Notes: generated by a model from the letters alone, not told the origin. DNA of 46,228 bases from DAIRUQ01 sp036803245 (GCA_036803245.1 DAIRUQ010000008.1:1-46228), one strand, 5' to 3'; counted from the stretch's first letter, positions 15,996 through 24,869 are shown. Made by a program: numbers and translations.

Positions 15996-17315
15996 CTACC
16001 TTCCGCGCCCGCCTCTGGGCAGATCCATCTCAATACGTCGCGGAAATCCCCAATCGCGCGCCAGCTGCTCTTCGTTCTCGGCGGCGTTCAGCCCCCCGCG
16101 CCCAAGCAAGCGGTCCAGAACCGGGCTCGGGATGCCCTCCACTTTGTCCCGCAAGCGCTGCGACGTATAGGGCGCGATATGCTCAATCAACCGACCACTA
16201 TCGCGATAGTGTCGTCGGTACAGCTCGATCTCAAACCGCCGTCCGAGCTCTGCGAATCGCGCCAGCTCTACCGCACGCGCCTCGTCGTTCGTATGCTGGA
16301 TGTGGATCAGGATCATCCTCAAGGCCAGGACGTTGCGTGACCGGTGCGCCATGTCGACCGCGTTCTCAAAGGTGGTTACCACGCCATCCACGTTGCGGGC
16401 CAGCGAATCGGCCAAGGCGGCGCTCTCAGCGCGGACTTGGGCCGCAAAATCTGCCCGCGCGCGCTCCTCGGTGGCGCTGCTGGCCTCGGCGCCCATCGAC
16501 GCCCCTCGCTGCACGACCGCTCCCGCCATGGCCTGCGCCGCGGCCACCGTGGCGGCCCGCAGGGCCTCGGTGCCAACCCATCGCGCGACGGGGCCCACGC
16601 CCGGCACGAGCGCCAGCACGATGCCAAAGACATCCGAAAACTGGACGCCACCAGCGCTAGACACTCCCGCATACTCTAGGAAGTTCCCCACCGCGCCGTC
16701 GTATGCCCGCAACGTCTGCAGGGCCAAGCCCCCAGGCGAGAGCATCCACCGCTGCAGACGATCCAGCTCGCGATTGCATTGGCGATCCACCTCTTCCAAG
16801 GTGGCTGCTTCGATCTCGGCCTCGCGTCGCGCCAGCTCGGCCGTGATCAACGCCATGTTGGTCTCGCGGGCCTCGGATAGCGCCACACTCTGCTCCAGGA
16901 GGGCGATCTGCTGTCGCAGCTCCACGATGGTCATCTGCTGGACCGCTTCCTCAGTGATGGTCTGCATGGTCACGTCCACGGCTACCCGCCGCCGCAGGGC
17001 CTGATCGCTGGGTTCGGCCTCTACGGCCTCCCGTGGCGACAAGTCGACGCTGGTGCTCTGCTCGAGCGCAGGGCCGTGCCCGATCTGGTCCTGCGCTGGG
17101 CCGATCGGCCAAGCGCCTTCGCCACGAGCCAGCCGTTCCAGCGTGCGGTTCGGCAGGTGAGGTGCCGTCGACTGAGCCATCGGAGGCAGCAGCCGACGGA
17201 TGCCGTCCGACGCAAGAGTCCGGCGGGGCGAGGTATGGCGCTGGCGCAGCCCCACCGCGGCCCGCTCCTGGCGGGTTTCCTGTTGGCGAGTTGTGCGCTG
17301 CATCTGCTGCGCCAT
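15996..17315 (-). CDS. eCIS-associated protein, paralogue of the DUF4157 protein but lacking DUF4157
   Basis: 439 residues. It shares two segments with the next gene upstream. One is an N-terminal leader (LLPPMA at 42-47, then HLPNRTLERLA). The other is a C-terminal domain of about 270 residues beginning ATLEEVDRQCNRELDRLQRW and including a hydrophobic VLALVPGVGPVARWVGTEAL stretch. Between them, the DUF4157 metallopeptidase-like domain is replaced by a coiled-coil region (about 90-160). The pair looks like a duplication followed by swap of the middle domain. The shared C-terminal domain is not one I recognise; a delivered effector or internal cargo is plausible because genes at this position in eCIS loci often encode cargo. 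That is inference. Confidence 0.82.
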   Translation of the reverse strand: MAQQMQRTTRQQETRQERAAVGLRQRHTSPRRTLASDGIRRLLPPMAQSTAPHLPNRTLERLARGEGAWPIGPAQDQIGHGPALEQSTSVDLSPREAVEAEPSDQALRRRVAVDVTMQTITEEAVQQMTIVELRQQIALLEQSVALSEARETNMALITAELARREAEIEAATLEEVDRQCNRELDRLQRWMLSPGGLALQTLRAYDGAVGNFLEYAGVSSAGGVQFSDVFGIVLALVPGVGPVARWVGTEALRAATVAAAQAMAGAVVQRGASMGAEASSATEERARADFAAQVRAESAALADSLARNVDGVVTTFENAVDMAHRSRNVLALRMILIHIQHTNDEARAVELARFAELGRRFEIELYRRHYRDSGRLIEHIAPYTSQRLRDKVEGIPSPVLDRLLGRGGLNAAENEEQLARDWGFPRRIEMDLPRGGRGR

Positions 17316-17373
17316 AGTGCCCTCTTGGTTATGAGGTGCCTAGCTCATCCGCATCGCTCTACGTTCATATGCA

Positions 17374-19011
17374 CTACATTGGCCCGTGTGCCGGCAAGTC
17401 GGTGACATTAGCGCTCTCGGGAAGCCCCCACGAACGTCCCAGTGCCAAGATGTCATCGGCCGCCTTGAGCTCACGGATCAACCGCTGCTGCGCGGCATGT
17501 GGCAGGCCGACGATTCCGCCCAGCTCCAGGGCCTCGTCCTGGTACGCGATCTGGTACTCCCGGCTCTGGAGCGTGGCTCCTGTCTGCAGGCAGAACTCGC
17601 GGTACAGCTCGATCTCAAAGCGACGCGCTACCTCGCGATACTGCTCCGGCCCCACCGAACGGACCTGCTCGTTTTCGCTTTCCAGCGCCGCTAGAACCCG
17701 GCGGAGCGCATCCGAATCGCCTGCTTGAAGGGCTGCATCGATACCATTCTCGTATGTTTGTAGCACAGAATCGACGTTTCGCGCAAGGGTGTCAGCCATG
17801 CCCGCGCTGGCGGCTCGCACCGTCGAGGCAAAATCCGCGCGAGCGCCAGCCTCGTTTCGCGTGCCCGATGCCTGGCTCTCCGCAGCGCCTTGGGCGCTGA
17901 TCCTCTTTGTCGTCTGGATGGCAGTGGCCACCATGGCCGAACGAACGGCCGCCCCGCCAATCCAACGCGCTACTGGCCCTACTGCGGGGATCAGATGGAG
18001 GGACGCGGAGAAAATGTCCATCGGCTGCAGGCCCACCGACGCTACGTCGGGGATGCTCATGTGGTCGATCCAGCTGCCAACGGAGCTATCAAAAGCGCGC
18101 AGGGTCTGCAGGGCCATGCCCCCAGGCGAGAGCATCCAGCGCTGCAGGCGTCCCAACTCGCGCTCGCACTGGCGGTCCAGCTCCTCCAGGGTGGCGACGG
18201 GCCCTCCCTCTGGCCCCATGGCCACATCAGGCCCTTGCCGCCGCAGGGCTTGCACCTCCTCCTCCTCCTCTTCCTCGGGCTGGCGGCGCAAGGCCTGGAG
18301 CTCCTCTTCCTCCTGGGTGTCTTCCTGGCGGCGCAAAGCCTGGAGCTCTTCTTCCTCCTGGGTGTCTTCCTGCCGGCGCAGGGCCTGGACGTGGTCCTCC
18401 GCGGGCATCTCTTGTCGGCGCAGGGCCTGTAGCGCGGCGTGGGCGGTGGCGTCGGCGCGGGCCTCAGCCGGGTCGTGGGCCGAGCCTACCATCAGGCGAC
18501 CGGACGGCCCCCCGCCGGCGCGGTCTTGCGCGTCGGTGGCGTGGGCCAGCTCGTGCGCCAGGGTGAACTGGCCACGTTCGCTCTGGGGGTTGAACTCGCC
18601 GTCCGCAAAAAAGATGTCACGCCCGTGGGTAAAGGCCCGTGCCTGAATCGCGCTCGCCAGGTGGTCGGCCCCGCTGCCGGTATGCACCCGAATGCCCGAA
18701 AGGTCGCTGTCCAGCGTCGCACCGAACCCCTGCGACGTGGCCTGATCCAGCGGCCGCCCTCTGCCGCGCTCGGCCTGCAGCTCCTGCTGAAAATCATCCG
18801 AGACGGCATAGGCGTCCTCGCCCGCCAGTCGTCGCAGCGCGCTGTTGGGCAAGCGATGCACCGCTGGCCGCGCCATGGGGGGCACCAACGCCGTCAGCTC
18901 TGGCGCGGGCCCTGCCTGGCGCACGGTGTCTCGCCTCGGGCCACTGGCTTTGTCGCGGTCACGGGGTTGCCTGGAGCTGTTGAGTCTGATCTGATCCAAC
19001 TGGTGGGCCAT
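17374..19011 (-). CDS. DUF4157 (eCIS core domain) protein with acidic repeat linker and unknown C-terminal domain
   Basis: 545 residues, AGGAGG upstream of ATG 19011. Residues about 80-165 are DUF4157: FGATLDSDLSGIRVHTGSGA, then the zinc-site motif HELAH at 153-157 followed by ATDAQD. Residues 194-259 carry five copies of (L/V)QALRRQ separated by Glu-rich spacers. The C-terminal domain (about 270-545) is homologous to the neighbouring 439-residue protein, with a central hydrophobic segment (LHLIPAVGPVARWIGGAAV). DUF4157 marks eCIS-linked proteins and is often fused to toxins, so this is a good cargo candidate. Whether HELAH is catalytic is not known from sequence. The gene lies 9 bp after the ATPase gene. 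Confidence 0.9.
   Translation of the reverse strand: MAHQLDQIRLNSSRQPRDRDKASGPRRDTVRQAGPAPELTALVPPMARPAVHRLPNSALRRLAGEDAYAVSDDFQQELQAERGRGRPLDQATSQGFGATLDSDLSGIRVHTGSGADHLASAIQARAFTHGRDIFFADGEFNPQSERGQFTLAHELAHATDAQDRAGGGPSGRLMVGSAHDPAEARADATAHAALQALRRQEMPAEDHVQALRRQEDTQEEEELQALRRQEDTQEEEELQALRRQPEEEEEEEVQALRRQGPDVAMGPEGGPVATLEELDRQCERELGRLQRWMLSPGGMALQTLRAFDSSVGSWIDHMSIPDVASVGLQPMDIFSASLHLIPAVGPVARWIGGAAVRSAMVATAIQTTKRISAQGAAESQASGTRNEAGARADFASTVRAASAGMADTLARNVDSVLQTYENGIDAALQAGDSDALRRVLAALESENEQVRSVGPEQYREVARRFEIELYREFCLQTGATLQSREYQIAYQDEALELGGIVGLPHAAQQRLIRELKAADDILALGRSWGLPESANVTDLPAHGPM
18235..18432 (-). repeat. Tandem Glu-rich QALRRQ repeats inside the DUF4157 protein
   Basis: Five copies of a seven-residue (L/V)QALRRQ unit are separated by 7-9 residue acidic spacers such as EDTQEEEE. 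The central copies are almost identical at DNA level, so copy number may vary by slippage. The repeat joins the metallopeptidase-like domain to the C-terminal domain. Confidence 0.85.
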
Positions 19012-19020
19012 GGCCGCCTC

Positions 19021-21093
19021 CTAGGTCGCGTCTAGTCCGTCGGGGGCGAACTGGCGTTCATCCACCAGCTTGCCTAGTTTTTGAAACTCGCGGCGCGCTG
19101 CCCAAAGGAGGTGCTCCATGCCGAGCACGCGGCTTTCGCGGGCGGCCAGGAACGCCGCACTCAGCGCCACATTGCGGATGCTCCCGCCGGTAAAGCGCCA
19201 CCGCCGCGCCAGCTCGGATGGGTCCAGGCCGTCCTCGCGGGGCAATGTGGCCGGTAGGTGCTGCTGCCAGATCATGCGCCGGGCCGCCTCGTCGGGAACC
19301 GGGAAGGCCACCACGAAATGCAGCCGCCGCAAAAAGGCCTCGTCCAGGTTCTGTTGCAGGTTGCTGGTGAGGATCACCACGCCATCGTACTCTTCTACCT
19401 TTTGCAGGAGGTAGCTGATCTCGATGTTGGCGTAGCGGTCGTGGGCGTCCTTGGTCTCGGAGCGCTTGCCAAAGAGGGCGTCGGCTTCGTCAAAGAGCAG
19501 GATAGCGTTGGCGTGGCGGGCCTGGCTAAAGATCCGCTCCAGGTTCTTTTCCGTCTCGCCCACATACTTGCTGACGATGCCCGATAGGTCGATCTTGAAC
19601 AGATCCAGGGCTAGCTCGGAGGCGATCACCTCGGCCGCCAGGGTCTTGCCGGTGCCCGAGGGACCGGCGAATAGCGCCGCCAGCCCACGTCCCAACTGGC
19701 TGCGGCCGCCCATGCCCCAGGTGTCATAGACGATGTGGCGGTAGCGGAACTGGTCGCACAGCTCGCGCAACTGCGATACCTGATCGGGCGGCAGGATAAT
19801 GTCATCCCAGGTGTGGCGCGGGTCGATTCGCTGGGCATAGCTGCCCAGGTCGGGGCTACTAACGGCGCGGGCGGCGGCGTAGAGGTCGTCCTCGGCGATG
19901 CGGCCGCCGGCGCCGTTGCGCTGCTGGGCCTCGTCGCGGGCCATGCGGGCGGCCTGGGCGATCTGGTCGTGGCTCAAGCGGTAACGCCCAGCCAGCGCGT
20001 CCAGATCCAGCGCATCTCGTCGGGCTCCCAGCGCCCGTTCCCATAGTTGCCGGCGCCGCTCATAGCTCGGATCCGGTATCTCGACGCGGGATGTGCGCCA
20101 CGCGTCGTCGTCAGTTGGGGGCCAGGGCACGGTTGCGGCGCCCCGGGCCTGAACCGGCGGGCAGCCCCACAGCACCGGGGTGGGCAGGTCGCGCACGACC
20201 TCCGCCCAGGCCTGGGCTGGAAAGGCTTCCACGGCTGGGCGGGGCACGTACAGCGTGGCCCCCTGAAGGAGGGCGTCGCGGGCGGCGCGGCGCAAGGCCG
20301 CGGGCTGGCTCGGCAGCCGCGTGGGCGATACGGTCAGAAGCGGCATCCCCCAGCCGCCGGCCAGGGCCAGAGCACACTGGCGCGCCTCGCCCTCGTCGTC
20401 GGCCAGCAGGTGGATCCACCACCGCGCACCAGCATTCTCCGCCAGCGGGGATAGCGTCGCCTGTACGTCGGCCGGCAGTTCATCCAGCGACGATGTGCTC
20501 TCGTCCGGCGCCTGTCGGGTGATCCAGCTCGGCAGCCCGTCGCCATCGAGCAGGTGCGCGGCGACGCCCGGTGCCAGGGCCAGGGGGCGCCCCAACAGGC
20601 TCGATGTGTTGTCACGGCCGGGGAGCAGGCGGATCAGCCGCCAGGCCCGCAGCGGTGCTTGGGCCGCAAAGAAACGGCGGGCGCTGAGGCGCTGGCGTGG
20701 TGTGTCGCACAGCAGGTCCAGCGCCAAACCGGCGGTGGGTTGCCGGGCGGTGATGTCGTCTTGCAGGTAGGCATAGATGCGCTCATAGCCGCGATCGAGC
20801 TCGAGGGCCAGGCAGAGCAAGAGCAGGTCTTGCTCAAAGGAGGTCAGGTCGAGGGTGACGAGCAGGCGGCCCCACGCCGAGCTGGAGGCTACCGCCGAGC
20901 CCTCGGGAGGTGACCAACGTCGAGTCACCAGATCGGCGAACTCGCTGTCGGATACCACCAGCCCACGAAGGGCGTCCTGGCCGGGGGGAGCAGCGGCCAG
21001 GACAGCGGCCCGGGCCCTGACGGTCCCATCCAGCCGGTGTAGCTCGGCCACTACGTCGGGCCAGCTTGGGTTCGTCTCGGTGGGCCTCTTCAT
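19021..21093 (-). CDS. AAA+ ATPase of the eCIS cluster (Afp15-type)
   Basis: 690 residues. The first 430 are a variable regulatory region. The AAA+ module spans about 440-650: Walker A GPSGTGKT, pore-loop region SKYVGETEKNLERIF, Walker B ILLFDEADALFGKR, sensor TSN and an arginine pair LRRLHFVV. It is the conserved ATPase found in nearly all eCIS loci, thought to act in particle assembly or disassembly and not in the particle itself. It is the first gene of the operon, 88 bp downstream of a strong promoter. Its Shine-Dalgarno is weak (AGGG). Confidence 0.95.
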   Translation of the reverse strand: MKRPTETNPSWPDVVAELHRLDGTVRARAAVLAAAPPGQDALRGLVVSDSEFADLVTRRWSPPEGSAVASSSAWGRLLVTLDLTSFEQDLLLLCLALELDRGYERIYAYLQDDITARQPTAGLALDLLCDTPRQRLSARRFFAAQAPLRAWRLIRLLPGRDNTSSLLGRPLALAPGVAAHLLDGDGLPSWITRQAPDESTSSLDELPADVQATLSPLAENAGARWWIHLLADDEGEARQCALALAGGWGMPLLTVSPTRLPSQPAALRRAARDALLQGATLYVPRPAVEAFPAQAWAEVVRDLPTPVLWGCPPVQARGAATVPWPPTDDDAWRTSRVEIPDPSYERRRQLWERALGARRDALDLDALAGRYRLSHDQIAQAARMARDEAQQRNGAGGRIAEDDLYAAARAVSSPDLGSYAQRIDPRHTWDDIILPPDQVSQLRELCDQFRYRHIVYDTWGMGGRSQLGRGLAALFAGPSGTGKTLAAEVIASELALDLFKIDLSGIVSKYVGETEKNLERIFSQARHANAILLFDEADALFGKRSETKDAHDRYANIEISYLLQKVEEYDGVVILTSNLQQNLDEAFLRRLHFVVAFPVPDEAARRMIWQQHLPATLPREDGLDPSELARRWRFTGGSIRNVALSAAFLAARESRVLGMEHLLWAARREFQKLGKLVDERQFAPDGLDAT

Positions 21094-21180
21094 GGATTCG
21101 CCCTGTGCCTTTCTGGCCTTGCGGCCGGCCGATGGGAGGCGAATGTCTTCTCATGGGCTCCATGACTGTCTATATTCTCA

Positions 21181-21209
21181 AGTATAATACTAAATAAATC
21201 CGACGTCAA
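21181..21209 (-). promoter_or_regulatory. Sigma-70-like promoter of the eCIS operon
   Basis: Read on the minus strand: TTGACG (21204-21209), 17 bp, TATACT (21181-21186), in an AT-rich island within GC-rich DNA. The distance to the ATPase ATG is 88 bp. It is the only consensus-like promoter I saw for the whole leftward operon. Confidence 0.8.
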
Positions 21210-21249
21210 GGATTTTTGGTTACAAAAAGTTCCCAGTGGGGCGTCGCGG

Positions 21250-21278
21250 ATGACACCGTCCGCCGCCGGCGCTATACT
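21250..21278 (+). promoter_or_regulatory. Sigma-70-like promoter of the alcohol dehydrogenase gene
   Basis: ATGACA (21250-21255), 17 bp, TATACT (21273-21278), 29 bp before the start codon. It is divergent from the eCIS promoter; the two -35 boxes are about 40 bp apart. Confidence 0.7.
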
Positions 21279-21307
21279 CGACTTTATCCTAGGTGCAGGA
21301 GGCTGCC

Positions 21308-22276
21308 ATGCGCGCACTTGTCCAGACCGGCCCCAACGTCCTGGCTATGCGGGAGCTGCCGATGCCGGAACCCCTCGCGGGCGAGGTGCGCATCCGCACG
21401 GGGGCGGTGGGCATCTGCGCCACCGATCTAGAGATGCTGGCCGGCTGGGAGCGTACCGGCTACCCGGCGATCCCCGGGCACGAGTGGGCCGGCATCGTCG
21501 ACGCCGTGGGTCCGGGGGTGGCCCCAGCCTGGGTCGGCCGGCGCTGCGTGGGCGACAACATCCTGGCCCCGGGGATCGAGGTCGGGTTCGAGCGGCCGGG
21601 AGGCTATGCCGAGTGCTTTTGCACGCGGGCCGATCATCTCTACGAGATCGGCGAGGTGCCCTATCACGTGGCCACCCTGGTCGAGCCGCTGTCCGTCTGC
21701 CTGCGCGGCTTGCGGCGAATGGCTCTGGATGACCACCGCGCGGCCTTGGTCGTGGGCGATGGGCCCATCGGGCTGCTGATGGTGGCGGCGCTGCGGCGGG
21801 CTGGGGTGGGGCGGTTAGCGCTGCTGGGCGGGCGCGAGGCCCGCTTGGCATTGGGGCGCTCTCTGGGCGCGACCGACGCGTTCGATCGCCACGCTCTGGC
21901 CGACCCCGCCGCCGCCATCCGCCAACGTTTGGGCGAGGCGGGCGTCGCCAATCTGGTCGAGGCCAGCGGCTCCGTGGCCGGTCTCGAGCTGGCGCTGGAC
22001 GTGGTAGCGGTCGGGGGACGTGTGCTTGTCTTGGGCGGCTATAGCGACGGCCGAGCCGGCTTTTGCTGGAACGACCTGCTCCATCGCGAGTGGACGCTGA
22101 TCGGCAGCAACACCGGCACTGGCGCCTGGGGAGAGGCCGCCGCCTGGATCCGCCAGGAGACCGCTACCCTGTCGCCGCTGGTGACGCACCGCTACCCCAT
22201 GGCGCGGTATACCGAGGCTCTGGCCACCGTCCGCGATCGGACCAGCGGCGCCGTCAAGGTGGTGCTAGAGTGGTAG
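21308..22276 (+). CDS. Zinc-type medium-chain alcohol/polyol dehydrogenase
   Basis: 322 residues from ATG 21308, six bases after AGGAGG; an in-frame ATG at 21293 lies before the ribosome site and is rejected. The catalytic zinc site is visible (GICATD, GHEWAG, VEPLSVCLRG) and the NAD-binding Rossmann motif is VVGDGPIGLL. The four-cysteine structural zinc loop that normally follows GHE is missing; the chain goes straight from GDNILAPG to ERPGGYAECF, so the protein is shorter than the usual 340-350. It probably oxidises a sugar or polyol. It faces convergently a sugar-oxidoreductase operon, which supports this. Confidence 0.9.
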   Translation: MRALVQTGPNVLAMRELPMPEPLAGEVRIRTGAVGICATDLEMLAGWERTGYPAIPGHEWAGIVDAVGPGVAPAWVGRRCVGDNILAPGIEVGFERPGGYAECFCTRADHLYEIGEVPYHVATLVEPLSVCLRGLRRMALDDHRAALVVGDGPIGLLMVAALRRAGVGRLALLGGREARLALGRSLGATDAFDRHALADPAAAIRQRLGEAGVANLVEASGSVAGLELALDVVAVGGRVLVLGGYSDGRAGFCWNDLLHREWTLIGSNTGTGAWGEAAAWIRQETATLSPLVTHRYPMARYTEALATVRDRTSGAVKVVLEW

Positions 22277-22286
22277 CGCCCTCAGG

Positions 22287-23339
22287 CTAGGCATCGGTGC
22301 GCGCAGGCGCCCCCGAGGCCGCCGAGCGATAGGCGGCATCCAAAATGGCCACCTCGTCCACCGCCAGGCTGGCAGGCGTGCGCAGCTCCTCCTGGCCCAG
22401 GATCGCCCGCACAAAGTTGCGCGGCACCTCGGCCGTGGCCCCGCCGCCTTGTGCCGTGATCGGCTCGCAGGCACCGTTGACCAGCAGGGCCGCCTGACCG
22501 CCGGCGTTATCCCAGGCCAACCGCAGCACACCCTCCTGGCCGAACACCGTCAGGTCATGGGTATGCACGCTGTCCGGTAGGAAGCCGTTAGCCATCAGCG
22601 TACCGACGGCACCGCCCTGAAACCTCAGCGAGAGGGCGTCGATCACGTCCACCTGCGTGTCGGCGTTCTCCATGTAGGCGAACACCTCACGCGGCCGCAG
22701 GCCCGTCACCCACAGCAGCGTGCCCACCAGATGCGATGCCTGGGTGTGCCCCTCGCCGCCGCCCGCCACGGCGGGATCAGAGTAGCTGGTCGCATTGGGG
22801 GGCTGGAACCCAGGACGTCCGCTCCACGGGCGCCGCAGCCAGCCCGAGTCGCCTCGGTACAGGTCGATGCAGCGCTGGGCGAATAGCGCGTTGACGCCCA
22901 CGATCGCCCCCGCCCGTTCGAGAACCAGCTCGCGCGCCCTTATGATGGTGGGGTTGAACAGATACGGGTGCGCCACGCTGAGCAGCAGGCCGCGCTCCGA
23001 GGCCAAGGTGGCCAGTTCCCGAGCCTGCTCGGCCTGCAACACGAAGGGCTTTTCCACCAGCGTGTGCAGGCCCCGCTCCAGCGCCAGCTTGGCCTGGGCA
23101 TAGTGCACGTTTGGTGTGGTGGCCACCACCACGGCATCCAGCGCGCACTCGTCCAGCATGCGCTCCGCGTCATCGTACCAGCGGGGCACGCCATAGCGCT
23201 CGGCCTGGGCCTGCGCCTTGGCGGCCGTGCGGCTGTAGACGGCCACCACCTCGGCCGCGGGGTCCTGGCTGAGCGGCAGAAGGTGCCCGTGGGTTCCCCA
23301 CCAACCGACGCCGATCACGGCGATGCGTACACGATCCAT
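22287..23339 (-). CDS. Gfo/Idh/MocA family oxidoreductase
   Basis: 350 residues from ATG 23339 (AAGGAG 11 bases upstream). The frame stays open further upstream, but that part is inside the epimerase gene. The Rossmann motif VRIAVIGVGWWGTHGHLLPL, the EKPF motif (with the catalytic Lys region) and the C-terminal beta sheet are typical of NAD(P)-dependent sugar dehydrogenases. The substrate cannot be deduced. It is the last gene of a VOC-epimerase-oxidoreductase operon and probably acts on a sugar or inositol-like compound. Confidence 0.92.
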   Translation of the reverse strand: MDRVRIAVIGVGWWGTHGHLLPLSQDPAAEVVAVYSRTAAKAQAQAERYGVPRWYDDAERMLDECALDAVVVATTPNVHYAQAKLALERGLHTLVEKPFVLQAEQARELATLASERGLLLSVAHPYLFNPTIIRARELVLERAGAIVGVNALFAQRCIDLYRGDSGWLRRPWSGRPGFQPPNATSYSDPAVAGGGEGHTQASHLVGTLLWVTGLRPREVFAYMENADTQVDVIDALSLRFQGGAVGTLMANGFLPDSVHTHDLTVFGQEGVLRLAWDNAGGQAALLVNGACEPITAQGGGATAEVPRNFVRAILGQEELRTPASLAVDEVAILDAAYRSAASGAPARTDA

Positions 23340-23382
23340 GTTGTAGACGCTCCTTGTGAGACGGCTAGAGGCTGGCTGAGAC

Positions 23383-24399
23383 CTAGTTCGACGGGACGAT
23401 CTCTTCCCGTAACCGCTGGTAGGCCGCGATGATATCATCCATCCGCCGATCGATCTCGACGTTGGGCACGCAGCGGGCCGCGGGGTCGGCGTCGTGCCAG
23501 GCGATGGAACGGCGAATCCCCTCGGCAAAGGGCACCACCGCGCGGAATTGGGGCACGGCCCGCTTGATCTTGGTGTTGTCAAACACCACGCTGTGGGCCT
23601 TGTCGCCCAGCAGGTTGGCGCCCCAACTGGGGGCCAGCGCCGCGATCAGGTCCGAGGGAATGTGCACGATCTGGGCCTCCACCCCCGCCGCGGCAGCGAT
23701 GGTGCGATAGATCTGGTCCCAGGTGAGCACCTCATCGCTGGTGATGTGATAGGCCTCACCGACCGTCTGGGGCAGACCGAGCAAGCCCACCAAGCCCACG
23801 GCAAAGTCGGTGGTGTGCGTCATCACCCAGAGAGAGCTGCCGTCGCCGTGTGAGATGATCGGCTTGCCCGTGCGGAGGCGATGCAACAGGGTATAGCCGT
23901 GCCCGCCGACGCCCGAGGGGATCCAGGCGGGGCCGTAGGTGTAGGAGGGGCGCACGATGGTGACGGGAAAGCCCGTCTGGCGGTAGGCGTCCATCAAGAC
24001 CTGCTCGCAGGCGATCTTGTCCCGGGAATACTGCCAGAAGGGGTTATGCAGCGGCGTCGATTCAGTGATCAGGTAGCTGTTGGGCGGTTTCTGGTAGGCG
24101 CTGGCCGAGCTGATGTGAATGTACTGTCCCACCTGCCCGCCGAACGCCTCTATATCCAGGGCGATATCGTCGGCGGTGAACCCGAGAAAGCTGACCACCA
24201 CGTCGTAGCGGCCCTCCTGGGCCACCTGGCGGAGACGCTGCCCGTCGTGGCGGTCGCCCTCGATGGCCGTCACTGGCCCCGAAAAAGCCAGCTCGCGTTT
24301 GCCCCGCGTCAGGATGCTGACCTGATGGCCCAAGCTCAGCGCTCGCTCTACACAGGCGCTGGAGATGTTGCCCGTCCCGCCCAGAAACAGCACACGCAT
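23383..24399 (-). CDS. NAD-dependent epimerase/dehydratase family protein
   Basis: 338 residues. Extended SDR signature: MRVLFLGGTGNISSACVERA at the N-terminus, SSASAYQKP for the catalytic Ser region and YSRDK for the YxxxK pair. The C-terminal part forms the substrate lobe. GGAGGAGG lies upstream of the ATG. It lies between the VOC and Gfo/Idh genes, with gaps of 35 and 43 bp. The family acts on nucleotide sugars or modifies free sugars; the precise reaction is unknown. Confidence 0.92.
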   Translation of the reverse strand: MRVLFLGGTGNISSACVERALSLGHQVSILTRGKRELAFSGPVTAIEGDRHDGQRLRQVAQEGRYDVVVSFLGFTADDIALDIEAFGGQVGQYIHISSASAYQKPPNSYLITESTPLHNPFWQYSRDKIACEQVLMDAYRQTGFPVTIVRPSYTYGPAWIPSGVGGHGYTLLHRLRTGKPIISHGDGSSLWVMTHTTDFAVGLVGLLGLPQTVGEAYHITSDEVLTWDQIYRTIAAAAGVEAQIVHIPSDLIAALAPSWGANLLGDKAHSVVFDNTKIKRAVPQFRAVVPFAEGIRRSIAWHDADPAARCVPNVEIDRRMDDIIAAYQRLREEIVPSN

Positions 24400-24434
24400 C
24401 GTCGCTCCTCCTCCCGTAGCGCGTAGGGCAGTCG

Positions 24435-24827
24435 CTACGCGCTCGCTCCCTCGATGAACTCGATCCTCACCGCGTCGGGCGCCTCGATAACTGCGAGGCG
24501 CACCCCCGGCGCCGCCATGGTGGGCCGTTCCACGAACACCACGCCCCGAGCGTCTAGCTCGGTCACCAACGCGTCCAGCTCCTCCACCTCAAACCCAAAG
24601 TGATCCAGCCCAAAGCGCGGCTGCACCGAGCGGGGTAGGGGCAGCTCCTGCTCTAGCTGGCCATGGACTACCAGCGTCGCGCCTTGCAGGTCGAGCTCGT
24701 GTTCCAACGAGCCCCGAAACTGCCTGCTGGCCACCAAGCGGGCGCCCAGCACCTGCTGATACCAGGTCGATGTGGCCTCCACGTCGGCGGCTTTGAGGTG
24801 GATATGAGGGCACGATAGACGTTGCAT
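24435..24827 (-). CDS. VOC (glyoxalase/bleomycin-resistance fold) protein
   Basis: 130 residues from ATG 24827, six bases after AGGAG; earlier in-frame ATGs lack ribosome sites. The sequence shows the paired beta-alpha-beta-beta-beta modules: PHIHLKAADVEATSTWYQQV, LDHFGFEVEELDALVTELDA and a final PDAVRIEFIE. Histidines in PHIHLK and LDHFGF and the Glu of IEFIE are candidate metal ligands. The reaction cannot be assigned. It leads the sugar-modifying operon. Confidence 0.9.
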   Translation of the reverse strand: MQRLSCPHIHLKAADVEATSTWYQQVLGARLVASRQFRGSLEHELDLQGATLVVHGQLEQELPLPRSVQPRFGLDHFGFEVEELDALVTELDARGVVFVERPTMAAPGVRLAVIEAPDAVRIEFIEGASA

Positions 24828-24869
24828 AGCGCTCCTGTATCGTTGCATGACTTTGGTCGAACCCGTTTG

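Noticed and set aside
3734..21093. Type VI secretion system
   Set aside because: No TssJLM membrane complex, TssB/C two-part sheath or ClpV was seen. The single long sheath and DUF4255 cap fit eCIS.
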